From: Candidatus Planktophila sp.
Lineage (GTDB): Bacteria; Actinomycetota; Actinomycetes; Nanopelagicales; Nanopelagicaceae
Reading direction: 5' to 3'
DNA: 64,000 bases
Assembly: GCA_030649935.1 (NCBI GenBank)
Contig: JAUSFN010000026.1
Location: forward strand, 186,001 to 250,000
Positions 17,552 through 26,346 of the stretch are shown here, piece after piece (the first letter of the stretch is position 1; each line of letters starts with the position of its first letter). The translations under genes were made by a program, and so were the position numbers. A model generated the notes under the pieces. That model saw nothing but the letters and a program-made list of their open reading frames with translations. It was not told where the DNA came from and did not search any database.

Positions 17552-18226
17552 TCAAATCTCAAGTTCTATTCGCTTCCAAATCTCTTTAAAAGTATATTTT
17601 GAGACGGAGTGTTTGTTTTCTAATTGACTTAAGAAATACAAATCCTCTTGCGTATCAACTGAAAAATTTAGATTCTTCGATCTGTTGTATTGGGCAAATT
17701 GAAGATTTGTAACTCTTAATTCCCCACTTGAATACATCCAAGGAGTAACGTGTTCTTTATCGTATGTGTTTTCTGTAAGAAAATCAGTCCGTAGGAGTAC
17801 CTCAGTTCTGAATATTTCTATGTCAAATCCTTTAGGGTAGGAATTTAGATTGCAATTTGCAGTGTAATCGGATCGCTCGGCTTCGTGAACGATCATCATT
17901 TCGTCAACTAGTTCAGGACACACCAGGGGGCAGTCAGCTGTAATTCTTACAATATTTTGTGGAGTGTACTTTTTTCCCAGCTCGATAAAACGTGAACGAA
18001 CATCAAGCAAATCACCTCTAAAAATTTTGTGATCCCGAATGTACTCCACAAGCACATCATCGGAAGGGTCTAAAGAAGTTGCAATGGTGATTTCATCGAG
18101 GGACTTGCTCATTGCTAGCCGAGAAAGTAGAACCTTTATAACAGTTGAGTCGCCCAAGGGTGCCAAAACTTTCCCAGGGAACCTGGTGGAGGACATACGC
18201 GCTTGGACTATACATAAGTTGCGCAT
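17552..18226 (-). CDS. pseF: SpsF/PseF-type acylneuraminate cytidylyltransferase
   Basis: 224 residues with the CMP-sugar transferase start CIVQARMSSTRFPGKVLAPL (about 4-23), where Arg and Lys bind CTP, RITADCPLV (about 113-121), and PKGFDIEIF. This belongs to the SpsF/COG1861 group rather than the longer NeuA group. It should activate the nonulosonic acid as CMP-sugar. It is 34 bases downstream of pseI on the same strand. Confidence 0.85.
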   Translation of the reverse strand: MRNLCIVQARMSSTRFPGKVLAPLGDSTVIKVLLSRLAMSKSLDEITIATSLDPSDDVLVEYIRDHKIFRGDLLDVRSRFIELGKKYTPQNIVRITADCPLVCPELVDEMMIVHEAERSDYTANCNLNSYPKGFDIEIFRTEVLLRTDFLTENTYDKEHVTPWMYSSGELRVTNLQFAQYNRSKNLNFSVDTQEDLYFLSQLENKHSVSKYTFKEIWKRIELEI

Positions 18227-18260
18227 AACTTAGGCTCTTTCGCTCCGACTCATTGGCAGA

Positions 18261-19298
18261 TCAACTAATTTTAGGCGTAGGGAAACCTTCACCTTTACGC
18301 AAACTAAATTCGCTAGGACTATTAATTAATTCATTAAAAAATATAGGGTCAGCCCCTAAAGAAGGCCGCCGAATTCCAATGTTAATTCGAGACAAAGTCT
18401 CACCGATAGCAATATCTGTGAGAGCGATGATTGACGGACGCTCCCAAAGTGAAGCTGTCTCCGAAGGTGTTGGCGAGAAGTCAAAGTCCCCGAGCGCATT
18501 AAAAGCATTCCAAATGGTTTCAACATAATTTTTAAACTGAAATTCATTCATCGAAAACTCAGAATCTAAAGTATTTATATCCATTAGCGTAATGTGCTTT
18601 TCAAATATGAGCGCCCCTTTACCAATCGCCAATATTGCTGCAGTCGGATCTAATGTATGATCTGAGTACCCAGTTACAAATCCAAATGACTTAAGTAGGT
18701 CATGTCGATTAATGTTGACGTCCTGAACCGAGCAGGGATAAGAACTTGTGCACTGCAGAAATGCGGTTGTAGACTTTTTGTGGGTAAAAATCTCAGATGC
18801 CTTATTTATCTCCGTCGTTTTTGACATCCCGGTCGATATTATAACCAGGACATCACGTTTTGCTAGATAATCCAAGAGGGGAATGTTGATCAAGTCAAAA
18901 GACGAAACTTTAATTGCCTTGATACCAGATTGTTCGAGGAAAATGGCAGCATCAATATCATATGCTGTGCTAAATACCTCAAGCCCAAGAGAATTTGCAT
19001 ACCCAAATAACTCTTCATGCCAAACTAATGGTGTTTCAGCTTCCTTCATTAACGACCATAAATTCCGCCCCCCCCATAAATTGCTTGAATCTGGAATTAA
19101 GAAATTTGTTTCATTCGAATTCACGGTAATAGTGTCAGCTGTGAAAGTCTGAAGCTTGACCGCATCAGCCCCTGCATTCTTAGCAGCCATAATAAGCGAC
19201 TTTGCATTTTCTAAGGCACCACCATGATTGGCCGAAATCTCAGCAATAACGTAAGGTCTAATTTCTTCCTTCGCTAAAATTCTACGCAATGTTTGCAT
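18261..19298 (-). CDS. pseI: Pseudaminic acid synthase/NeuB-family nonulosonic acid synthase
   Basis: 345 residues: the NeuB TIM-barrel (YVIAEISANHGGALENAK, AVKLQTFTADTITV, STGMSKTTEI, CTSSYPC, GYSDHT) and a C-terminal SAF/antifreeze-like domain from about residue 285 (RPSIIALTDIAIGETLSRIN). The enzyme condenses phosphoenolpyruvate with a 6-carbon diamino sugar to give a 9-carbon acid. The sequence GGALENAK and WERPS fit PseI better than LegI, agreeing with pseB/pseC here. It is divergent from the amidinotransferase gene across 49 bases. Confidence 0.92.
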   Translation of the reverse strand: MQTLRRILAKEEIRPYVIAEISANHGGALENAKSLIMAAKNAGADAVKLQTFTADTITVNSNETNFLIPDSSNLWGGRNLWSLMKEAETPLVWHEELFGYANSLGLEVFSTAYDIDAAIFLEQSGIKAIKVSSFDLINIPLLDYLAKRDVLVIISTGMSKTTEINKASEIFTHKKSTTAFLQCTSSYPCSVQDVNINRHDLLKSFGFVTGYSDHTLDPTAAILAIGKGALIFEKHITLMDINTLDSEFSMNEFQFKNYVETIWNAFNALGDFDFSPTPSETASLWERPSIIALTDIAIGETLSRINIGIRRPSLGADPIFFNELINSPSEFSLRKGEGFPTPKIS

Positions 19299-19347
19299 AG
19301 TGCTATTGTATGCTTACATTACTTAAATCGATTTTTGCGGGGGTACT

Positions 19348-20496
19348 TTGTCTAGTTATTCAGAATACTCATCATTGCGGAAAGTGATACTTGGAAGCGT
19401 GGACGATTATAAACCTTCATGTTGGGCCTGGAAAGGAGACCCAGGAGTAACAGCCGAAAATTTTTTGAAAGCAAGAGAATTTTGTGATTCAGCAATACCA
19501 GCTCAGATTCTTGAGGAAGTTTCTGAGGATTTGGCTGACTATGCGAGTGCACTAAAAGAATTTGGAGTTGAGGTAATTCGTCCACCAAGAATATCAGAAG
19601 AGCCAGTTTATGAAACAGAATTCTTCTATTCATATGGTCGAGATTTCTACAACATGCGCGACTTGCACATAGTTTTGGGAAAGAAAATGTTATCTTCTTC
19701 CCCCTCTCAACCCAATCGAATATTGGAAATAAATGAGATGAGTGAATTTATATCCAAAGTTTCGAAAGAATCGGACCTGGAATTCACTGGTAGTCCGGAG
19801 CCACAATTGAAAACTAACCCTGTCCACCCAAATATTAGAAATGCTTCTGGAGATTTAGTTTCCGCAGAAGAGTCTCTTGGGCAAATTTTGGGTTCAGTCA
19901 CTCAAGAAATTTGGCATCGTTTAGCGGAAGACGAGATTCTTTTTGATGCAGCCAATATAGTTCGTTACGACGGGTATGCCCTATATTTGGTATCAAGTAC
20001 TGGAAATTTAAAGGCTTTTGATTGGCTTAATTCGAGTGATACAGATTTCGATTTTCAGCAAACCGATGTCTACCGATCTTCCCATATCGATTCGACAATT
20101 CTTCCGCTAGATCAAGATACCTTTTTAGTTAATTCGGTGAGAGTGAATCCTATGAATCTTCCAGCTAGCATTAGGGACAGGAGGATTTTATATTTCAAGG
20201 ATGTTGCCAGAATTCCTCAATCTGAAATTGCCTTTCATCAGGAATATCGGGCAACGGCCGCGGCACAAATCGAAAAAGTTGGGTTTCAAACTAACTTACA
20301 AGAGATGAGCAGTCCCTGGGCGGGTATGAATGTTCTTTCGATTGACGAAAAAAACGTTATGGTCGAATCGAATCAGTTACAATTAATCCTTTATTTAGAG
20401 TCAAGTGGGTATAACGTGATTCCAATCAGGATGAGACACGCTTATACAATGCTTGGTGGGCTACACTGCACCACACTTGATTTAATAAGGGTCTGA
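19348..20496 (+). CDS. Amidinotransferase (glycine/inosamine amidinotransferase family)
   Basis: 382 residues. The arginine:glycine amidinotransferase fold is suggested by MRDLHIVLG (about 103-111), FDAANIVRYDGYALYLVSS (about 199-217, AGAT FDAAD-type), HIDSTILPL (His246, Asp248) and a C-terminal GGLHCTTLDLIRV with the catalytic Cys374. The family moves an amidino group from arginine to an amine, e.g. glycine or the inosamine of streptomycin (StrB1). The start is TTG after a G-rich stretch. It is coupled (2 bases apart) to a PseG-like hydrolase, so its acceptor may be the free 4-amino group of a UDP-sugar or the derived nonulosonic acid, giving a guanidino sugar. That function is inference. 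Confidence 0.8.
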   Translation: MSSYSEYSSLRKVILGSVDDYKPSCWAWKGDPGVTAENFLKAREFCDSAIPAQILEEVSEDLADYASALKEFGVEVIRPPRISEEPVYETEFFYSYGRDFYNMRDLHIVLGKKMLSSSPSQPNRILEINEMSEFISKVSKESDLEFTGSPEPQLKTNPVHPNIRNASGDLVSAEESLGQILGSVTQEIWHRLAEDEILFDAANIVRYDGYALYLVSSTGNLKAFDWLNSSDTDFDFQQTDVYRSSHIDSTILPLDQDTFLVNSVRVNPMNLPASIRDRRILYFKDVARIPQSEIAFHQEYRATAAAQIEKVGFQTNLQEMSSPWAGMNVLSIDEKNVMVESNQLQLILYLESSGYNVIPIRMRHAYTMLGGLHCTTLDLIRV

Positions 20497-20498
20497 AA

Positions 20499-21491
20499 TT
20501 GAATTTAAAAGTACTCCTGTATTTGGATTACGATGAGCAATCTGGATTGGGCCACATTTCCCGCTCCAGAGCAATTATTGAGGCAGTTTCTAATTACGCG
20601 ACCGAGATATTCCTTAGCAGTAAATTGAATCCTTTGGAAATTGAATCTCAAATAGATTTCCTTAACCAAACCAAGTGGATTTCCCATCAAGAAGCAGAAT
20701 TACTGCATTTTAATTTGGTTTATGTAGATACATATAGCTTTGATATACTCAATAAAGTTGAACACTTACCTATAGAGCGCAAAATATTACTCATTGATAG
20801 CAATTATACCCAAAGACTTCCAAATTGGGCGGATATAATCATAGACCTTGAACGGTCAACTCCTAGGAATTGTAAATTTGGAGGGACATATTTATTCGGC
20901 GACATCCTAGTCCACTCAGAGCTTGAATCAACCAGACGAAGTAGAGAAGAGTATGGAGTTAGAAAAAGTGCTTGTTCAAATCTAACGGCATTAGTCAATT
21001 TTGGCGGCTCAATCAAGATTGAACCATATTTGAGGCAACTCGAATCAACGTTTTTTTATAACATGGATATTCTTTATGTTGTTTATTGCCCATTTATTTT
21101 GCTAGAGAGCCTCAAAACCTATTTTCGGTACTACAAAAATGTTGAAATTAAGCCTTTTAGTCCGAATTATCTACAAGATCTTGCCACATGTGATTTCTTG
21201 GTCACCAACTCAGGTACAAGTTTCATTGAGGGATTGTTTGTCGATGTGCCAATGGTTATCTTTAATTTATTTCCCAATGCGCAGCTTAATTTTGAAAAGC
21301 TGCGCTACAGCAAACAAGTGATTTATTCCGGATTGGCAACCGAATTGGAAAGCGACTGGCAAAGTAATGTTCTCCACTCTCTCCAGTTGGGAGGCGATTT
21401 GCTTAAGTTCGAGTCAGATGATGACCCGAAGATTGAAATTTTGGACGAAGGTATTCTCAAAGTTGCATTAAGTGCACTGTGTTTCACATAA
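20499..21491 (+). CDS. PseG-like nucleotide-sugar hydrolase/GT-B protein
   Basis: 330 residues with the PseG/SpsG pattern: SGLGHISRSRAI near residue 15-26 (PseG G-x-GH-x-x-R), VYVDTYSFD, ALVNFGGS near 166 and TNSGTSFIEGLF near 245, followed by FNLFPNAQLNF. PseG cuts UDP from the trideoxy-diamino sugar before PseI acts. The start is TTG with AAGGG 8 bases upstream, and it is probably translationally coupled to the amidinotransferase. With the pseG at 13662-14618 broken, this gene may supply the hydrolase step, perhaps for a modified substrate. Confidence 0.75.
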   Translation: MNLKVLLYLDYDEQSGLGHISRSRAIIEAVSNYATEIFLSSKLNPLEIESQIDFLNQTKWISHQEAELLHFNLVYVDTYSFDILNKVEHLPIERKILLIDSNYTQRLPNWADIIIDLERSTPRNCKFGGTYLFGDILVHSELESTRRSREEYGVRKSACSNLTALVNFGGSIKIEPYLRQLESTFFYNMDILYVVYCPFILLESLKTYFRYYKNVEIKPFSPNYLQDLATCDFLVTNSGTSFIEGLFVDVPMVIFNLFPNAQLNFEKLRYSKQVIYSGLATELESDWQSNVLHSLQLGGDLLKFESDDDPKIEILDEGILKVALSALCFT

Positions 21492-21918
21492 AATACTTTA
21501 AGTACATGGTACTAATAATTCTAATTCGACTCTACTTTATTCATAGTCTAATTTCCTTCGAACCTGTAGAGATTTAAGGTTGGATTAGTGTAGAGATGAC
21601 CAACACCAAAGTCTCGCGGATTGGTTTGAGGTGCTTTTGACTAAATTTGCATATCTTAAAAAGTCGATTGGGAGTTGAAGGCACGAACTCTAGCAATGTC
21701 ATGTTCTAACACTTTTTCTGCTATTTCGCGCCAAGCTACTTTTGGGTCCCACCTAATCAATTATGCGCTTTGCCCGAATCACAGCAATGCAAGTTCCTGG
21801 CTATTTGCCTAAAAGAACTATTCCAACTCAGAATGCAACGTGAGAGTTTGTATCTGATTACAATATACTCAGCAATTACACGCCGTATATATACACGTGA
21901 ATCGTTAGGAGCAGGAAA
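21492..21918 (-). pseudogene. Degenerate stretch with two possible minus-strand gene fragments
   Basis: No intact gene. On the minus strand two short protein-like frames end in stops: 21760-21656 (WDPKVAWREIAEKVLEHD then more, 34 codons) and about 21643-21557 (contains DFGVGHLYTNPTLNLYRF, 29 codons). Both read like eroded pieces of coding sequence, possibly C-terminal parts of transferases, but I cannot name a parent family. The plus strand carries an AGGAG site for the next gene. Confidence 0.25.
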
Positions 21919-22947
21919 TTGCCAGAGGTTAAGTTTTCAAGAATCGAGCAAACACTAAAGATTCCAGACAAAGTAGCAAAATTTGTAAATCTGCACACAT
22001 CCAGTGGCGATTATATGAGAAATATGTTTAGTGAGCAGTTCGGTTATGGGCATAGGGAAATACTTTTGAAATATTGTGGGCTCGATTTTTCAACACAACT
22101 ATTAGGAAACTTGCAGCACGGCGTTATGCTGCACCACTCATATTTAGATTTTAGAACCCCAAGATATTTTGGAATGAGAAAGTCTCAGTTCTGGGTTTTC
22201 TCTAAAGAATATGAAAAACTTGGTCGTTCATTAGGCAATGAGAATGTCACCGCAATTGGTGCCCCTTGGTTATATTTACGTGATTCAGTGGAGTGTGAGC
22301 CGCAACCCGTTCAAAAACCAGAGGGTATTTTAGTGATGCCGGGACACTCATCCGGCCCCTATAACTCAATCGCTTCAGTTCAACAAAAAAGGGCTAGAGC
22401 AAAAGCTTTTCGGCAAATTGTTGGAACACAGAAAGCCACCGTCTGTCTGCACGCAACAGACTTTTGTAATCCCGATACGACCGAAGCTTTTCTAGATGAG
22501 GGATTCAAAGTGATTTGTCCTGGATCATCAAATGTATTGCCTTATTGGGCAGAATCTGGGAATAGAGCTCGTACTTTACATAAAATAATGAGTCTCATGA
22601 ATTCACACACACACCTGCTCACCGATCGATTTGGAACTCATATTTTTTACGCCATTGATATGGGTCTAAAAATTGGAATTTTTCCAGAGATAAGCGAACT
22701 TTCCCCGACTAGAGATCTTTCTGGTAGAAAGCACGTTGTTGATTTTTCAATAACAGACAAAGAAGAATTTAATTACTTAAGGGAAAATATTCCAGAGGCA
22801 ATCAATCAATTCACAGAGTCACAAAAGTATCAAGAAATCTCAAATCTCGTATTAGGAAGAGATGCAGTTATGAGCCCTGAAAATCTCCTAGAGACCTTAG
22901 ACTATCGAAAGCACGTGTATCCAATAAGTGACATCCAGCCCTGGTAA
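21919..22947 (+). CDS. Unrecognised glycan-locus protein, GT-B-like
   Basis: 342 residues, TTG start behind an AGGAG-type site. I do not recognise a named family. Features: GYGHREILLKYCGLD (about 40-54), GNLQHGVMLHH (about 63-73), where a Gly/His pair resembles the HG element of CDP-glycerol/Kdo/polysialyl-type GT-B enzymes, VFSKEYEKLGRSLG and GILVMPGHSSGP in the middle, and FGTHIFYAIDMGLKIGIFPE near the C-terminus, which sits where GT-B enzymes bind the donor. A role in transferring or polymerising a CMP-linked nonulosonic acid is possible from context but not shown. Confidence 0.6.
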   Translation: MPEVKFSRIEQTLKIPDKVAKFVNLHTSSGDYMRNMFSEQFGYGHREILLKYCGLDFSTQLLGNLQHGVMLHHSYLDFRTPRYFGMRKSQFWVFSKEYEKLGRSLGNENVTAIGAPWLYLRDSVECEPQPVQKPEGILVMPGHSSGPYNSIASVQQKRARAKAFRQIVGTQKATVCLHATDFCNPDTTEAFLDEGFKVICPGSSNVLPYWAESGNRARTLHKIMSLMNSHTHLLTDRFGTHIFYAIDMGLKIGIFPEISELSPTRDLSGRKHVVDFSITDKEEFNYLRENIPEAINQFTESQKYQEISNLVLGRDAVMSPENLLETLDYRKHVYPISDIQPW

Positions 22948-23049
22948 TGACCTGATGCATCTGAATTTAGTGAAGAAATTCAAACACCAATTGTTTGCAC
23001 TTAAAAGAGAATTCATCGACATCTCACAATACGCACAGTGTGCGGCCAT

Positions 23050-23937
23050 ATGACATCACGATTAGTGCTGGGTGCAGCCAATTATGGAAAATTGACCCAG
23101 ATTGAAGTTAACAAACTACTCGGGACCTCCTTTGAGCAGGGAATAAATAGGATTGACACAGCTCACGGGTATGAAGGCTCAGAAGAAAAAATTGGAGTTT
23201 TTCTGAAAACCAACAAAGACTATCAAGTCAATACAAAAGTTGGACTTCCGGACCCAGTAGTGTTCACGCCATCTGGAATTAAATTATCCATCGAGGAAAG
23301 CCTTAAAAGACTTGACTTAGAAAGTTTAGGAACGCTTTTTGTTCACTCTCTCCCGGCCAAGCATCTAACTGATGAGAATATTGCGGCAATGATCTCACTA
23401 AAAACGGAAGGCAAGATAAAGAGAATTGGCTATGCTGGCGACGGCGATAACTTAAGATCTGCAGTTGGAATTGCTGCATTTGATGATTTCTTAGCGACGT
23501 TTAATATTATCGACCAATCAAATTCTAAGGAAATCAAGAAGGCATCAGAAAAGTCGGAGATTTATTACAAACTAGTGATGGGCCAAGCAGTTTGGACGAG
23601 CCTAGAATGGAAAAGGCGCGTCAAGAGTCACAAATTAATGCGGTTTCTATTTAATAAACCGCCAGTTCCGGAGACTTGGGCTGATTACTGTGCGCGCTTT
23701 AATAGTCTTAAATCAGAAATAGATAACAGAGACTTTGCTACGGCATTCCTGAAATTTGCGCTTTTTTCAGGGTCTTCCAGGCAATTGGTGGTTCTAGGTA
23801 CTAACAGCCCCAAACATATTCAGGATGCAATTAAAGTCGAGTCAGAACAGCTAGATGCTGAATCAATAGAAATTACTAGGTACGAGGATTTGTGGTTAAA
23901 GAAAAGCTCTCCAGGATGGAAGGCGCATGTTGGATAA
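23050..23937 (+). CDS. Aldo/keto reductase family protein
   Basis: 295 residues from the ATG at 23050 (a GTG four codons earlier is also possible). MTSRLVLGAANYG is the usual first strand, then NRIDTAHGYEGSEEKIG with the catalytic Asp and Tyr, VNTKVG with the Lys, and LGTLFVHSLP where the His follows. The C-terminal half is less conserved. It probably reduces a keto group on a sugar or a related small molecule with NAD(P)H. Similar reductases occur in nonulosonic acid loci, but the substrate is unknown. Confidence 0.8.
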   Translation: MTSRLVLGAANYGKLTQIEVNKLLGTSFEQGINRIDTAHGYEGSEEKIGVFLKTNKDYQVNTKVGLPDPVVFTPSGIKLSIEESLKRLDLESLGTLFVHSLPAKHLTDENIAAMISLKTEGKIKRIGYAGDGDNLRSAVGIAAFDDFLATFNIIDQSNSKEIKKASEKSEIYYKLVMGQAVWTSLEWKRRVKSHKLMRFLFNKPPVPETWADYCARFNSLKSEIDNRDFATAFLKFALFSGSSRQLVVLGTNSPKHIQDAIKVESEQLDAESIEITRYEDLWLKKSSPGWKAHVG

Positions 23938-24034
23938 GACCCGGAATTAGCAAACTTTCGATTCGGACGCTCTACGTTACAGTAGGATCGTTAGGGACCT
24001 AGGAGCAGGTAGATTTGCATGAGGGGGCCCAGAA

Positions 24035-25162
24035 TTGAAGAAGATATGCGACAAACTCAAGGATCAAACCATCTTCCTTGAAAACTCCACTGGAAAGCCC
24101 GAAATTGTTTTAATATTCCCCATTACTCGTGATGTTGAAAAAAGTTCCGACAAATGGATGACTGTTTTAGAGTTCGTTGCAAGTTTTGAGATTAGTACTC
24201 TTCTCGTAATAGATAAAACAGAGCAAGGTTCTGCAACAGATTACTTCATGGATCATTTTGAAATCGAGAAGAAGAGGCTATTTGTTTTACCGCGAAGTAT
24301 TAAAGATACGCTTTTTGACACTGTGGGTGAAATAGTCCTCGATAAGAATATGTGGATAATCCAACTCCATGATGATGATCATTGGAGTGGTAAGATCACT
24401 TTGCCAGAATCAGTCAACGCTGGCACGGTATATTTTTCGGACTTTTACCTGTACTCAGATACAAAAGGTTCGATTCAAATTGACGACTATTCAATGCCCA
24501 ATCGAATCGTATTTTCACTAGTTCCTTCAATGATTTGGAATAGATTTGCTAAGTTAGTACAGGACCAGAGATATCATGTTGCTGGTTCATTCGACTTCAC
24601 ACTAAATATGATGGCTCAATTGGCCTGCAAATTTGATTATCAGCCAGGGTTTAAGTATTACTGGAAAGACGATAACTGGGATACGTCGAAAAATGCAATT
24701 GCGCATTTAACTAGATTGGCAGAAAGTGATGGGTGGGAAGGGTGGTCATCTCCGGAAATTGCCAACTTTAATCGCTCGATTGACAGTTTGGCTTCCCTGA
24801 AATATGTAAAGGACCTTCTAAATCCTACGGAGATTGAAAAAGAAATAGGGCATCTCATTAAAGGATTACGCCCTAGTTATAGAAAAAGACTTAAATACGG
24901 ATTCTATATTTCAGCAATGTATTCAATAGTGGAAATCCGAAAATTAATTTTCAAGGCCGGAGGAGCAATTGACATAAGATCACTCAGATTACTTAATCGA
25001 TTGAGTCTTTACCGACTTATTGTAAAAACTTGGCGCTTAGAGTCGATTGAAAATATCATTGATTTGATTGTCTATATTGAATCGCAAAATCGCTTTGAGA
25101 AATTGCAAGTTAGATTCCAATTTTGGAAGCAAGCCCTTGCAGAGTTAAACAAGGAGTTTTAG
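24035..25162 (+). CDS. Putative GT-A-like glycosyltransferase
   Basis: 375 residues, probably from TTG at 24035 with a G-rich region upstream. The N-terminal half has alternating strands and ends in IIQLHDDDHW (Asp113-115), a DxD-like metal/nucleotide site after a hydrophobic strand, as in GT-A transferases. The C-terminal half is helical and basic. It is directly joined to the following GT4 gene (stop and next ATG are adjacent), which supports a sugar-transfer role. I could not place it in a named GT family. Confidence 0.6.
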   Translation: MKKICDKLKDQTIFLENSTGKPEIVLIFPITRDVEKSSDKWMTVLEFVASFEISTLLVIDKTEQGSATDYFMDHFEIEKKRLFVLPRSIKDTLFDTVGEIVLDKNMWIIQLHDDDHWSGKITLPESVNAGTVYFSDFYLYSDTKGSIQIDDYSMPNRIVFSLVPSMIWNRFAKLVQDQRYHVAGSFDFTLNMMAQLACKFDYQPGFKYYWKDDNWDTSKNAIAHLTRLAESDGWEGWSSPEIANFNRSIDSLASLKYVKDLLNPTEIEKEIGHLIKGLRPSYRKRLKYGFYISAMYSIVEIRKLIFKAGGAIDIRSLRLLNRLSLYRLIVKTWRLESIENIIDLIVYIESQNRFEKLQVRFQFWKQALAELNKEF

Positions 25163-26284
25163 ATGAGCGTTAAGATGAAACCACTGCGCCGGGTATTAAT
25201 GATTTTTTCCAATAGTTACGATGGTGCTTATCCGCGCGATCTCGCTCACGGTTTTTTCGACGCCGGAATAGAAATTGGCTTTATATCTCTCTCAAAAGCA
25301 GCAGTGCCACAATGGATTAATAATCATTCTGCAAAGGAGTTCTCTGCGTCATTTGGCGCAGATATCTCATTAGCAAGAAAAGTTTTACGAACCATTTCTG
25401 TCATAAGAGAGTTCAAGCCTGACATAATTCAAGCTCACCTTTTTCTGGGAGGAATTGTAGGATTAATCGCAGGTAAAATAATGGGGATACCAGTTATTCA
25501 CACTCGGCACCACATTGATGAGCATTATCAATCAGGAACATTTGTGCACAGGTGGATAGATCGAGTGGTAGCAAAAAGGTCCAATCATGTCGTAGTCTGT
25601 TCTACCGCTGCTGAGAGATGGCTAATCGATGTTGAAGGCGTAAAGGAAAAACATGTTACCGTGATTAACCAGGGTTTCGATTTTAGTTATCTAAGCCCCA
25701 GTGTTGAAGCTATAGAAAAGGCTAAATTAGATCTCGGTTTTTCAGAAGAAAGATTAAACATTGTTTGTGTTGCTCGATACTCCAAAGCAAAAGGTCAAAA
25801 CTACTTATTGCTCGCACTTGCTGAGCTAGTTAAAACTATTCCAAATATTTCTTTAACTCTTATGGGTCCAGGGGAAAGTCAATGGCTAGTCAAGTTAGTA
25901 GGTGAGCTTGGCCTAGAACAGAATGTCCTGATTCTTCCCTCACGCGATGACGTCCCTGCTTGCATAGCAGCAGCAGACATGACTATCCATCCATCACTTG
26001 CCGATTCATTTAGTCAATTAGTCATAGAGGCACAGGCTGTGGGCGGGCTTCTTATTTCTAGCGATATAGCGGCAGTTCGAGAACAGATAATCGATGGCGT
26101 AACTGGAGTAATTGTCCGACCTCGTGATTCACAAGCGATAGCAAATACTGTTTTGTATCTTGTGAATAATCCAGACATAGCATTATCTATGCGTAAAAAT
26201 GGTCCCCTTCACGTACGAGAAAAATTCACCTGGCAGAGAATGGTGGATGAGGAGATTACGTGCCTGTCAAGATATGTAGTTTGA
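25163..26284 (+). CDS. GT4-family glycosyltransferase
   Basis: 373 residues with GT-B/GT4 features: DIIQAHLFLGGIVGLIAG, VIHTRHHIDE, NIVCVARYSKAKGQNYLL (strand starting the donor domain near residue 195), and ADSFSQLVIEAQAVGG (E-x7-E-type motif near 288-303). The ATG follows the previous stop with no gap and has an AAGGAG site inside the upstream gene, so the two are translationally linked. It likely adds one sugar to the lipid-linked glycan. Confidence 0.92.
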   Translation: MSVKMKPLRRVLMIFSNSYDGAYPRDLAHGFFDAGIEIGFISLSKAAVPQWINNHSAKEFSASFGADISLARKVLRTISVIREFKPDIIQAHLFLGGIVGLIAGKIMGIPVIHTRHHIDEHYQSGTFVHRWIDRVVAKRSNHVVVCSTAAERWLIDVEGVKEKHVTVINQGFDFSYLSPSVEAIEKAKLDLGFSEERLNIVCVARYSKAKGQNYLLLALAELVKTIPNISLTLMGPGESQWLVKLVGELGLEQNVLILPSRDDVPACIAAADMTIHPSLADSFSQLVIEAQAVGGLLISSDIAAVREQIIDGVTGVIVRPRDSQAIANTVLYLVNNPDIALSMRKNGPLHVREKFTWQRMVDEEITCLSRYVV

Positions 26285-26290
26285 ATTAAC

Positions 26291-26345
26291 TCCCTAAAAT
26301 CCAATTGAAATTCAATGTGTTCTTACAAGAATCAAAAATTAGGGA
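26291..26345. terminator. Possible bidirectional terminator between convergent genes
   Basis: An inverted repeat (TCCCTAA at 26291-26297 with TTAGGGA at 26339-26345) frames a smaller hairpin (ATTGAA / TTCAAT) in the 62-base gap between convergent genes. AT-rich flanks on both sides. Stem is only 7 bp. Confidence 0.3.
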
Positions 26346-26346
26346 T

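Noticed and set aside
21770-21958. 62-codon plus-strand frame before the 342-residue gene
   Set aside because: It overlaps the start of the better-supported gene, has no Shine-Dalgarno and no protein-like pattern.
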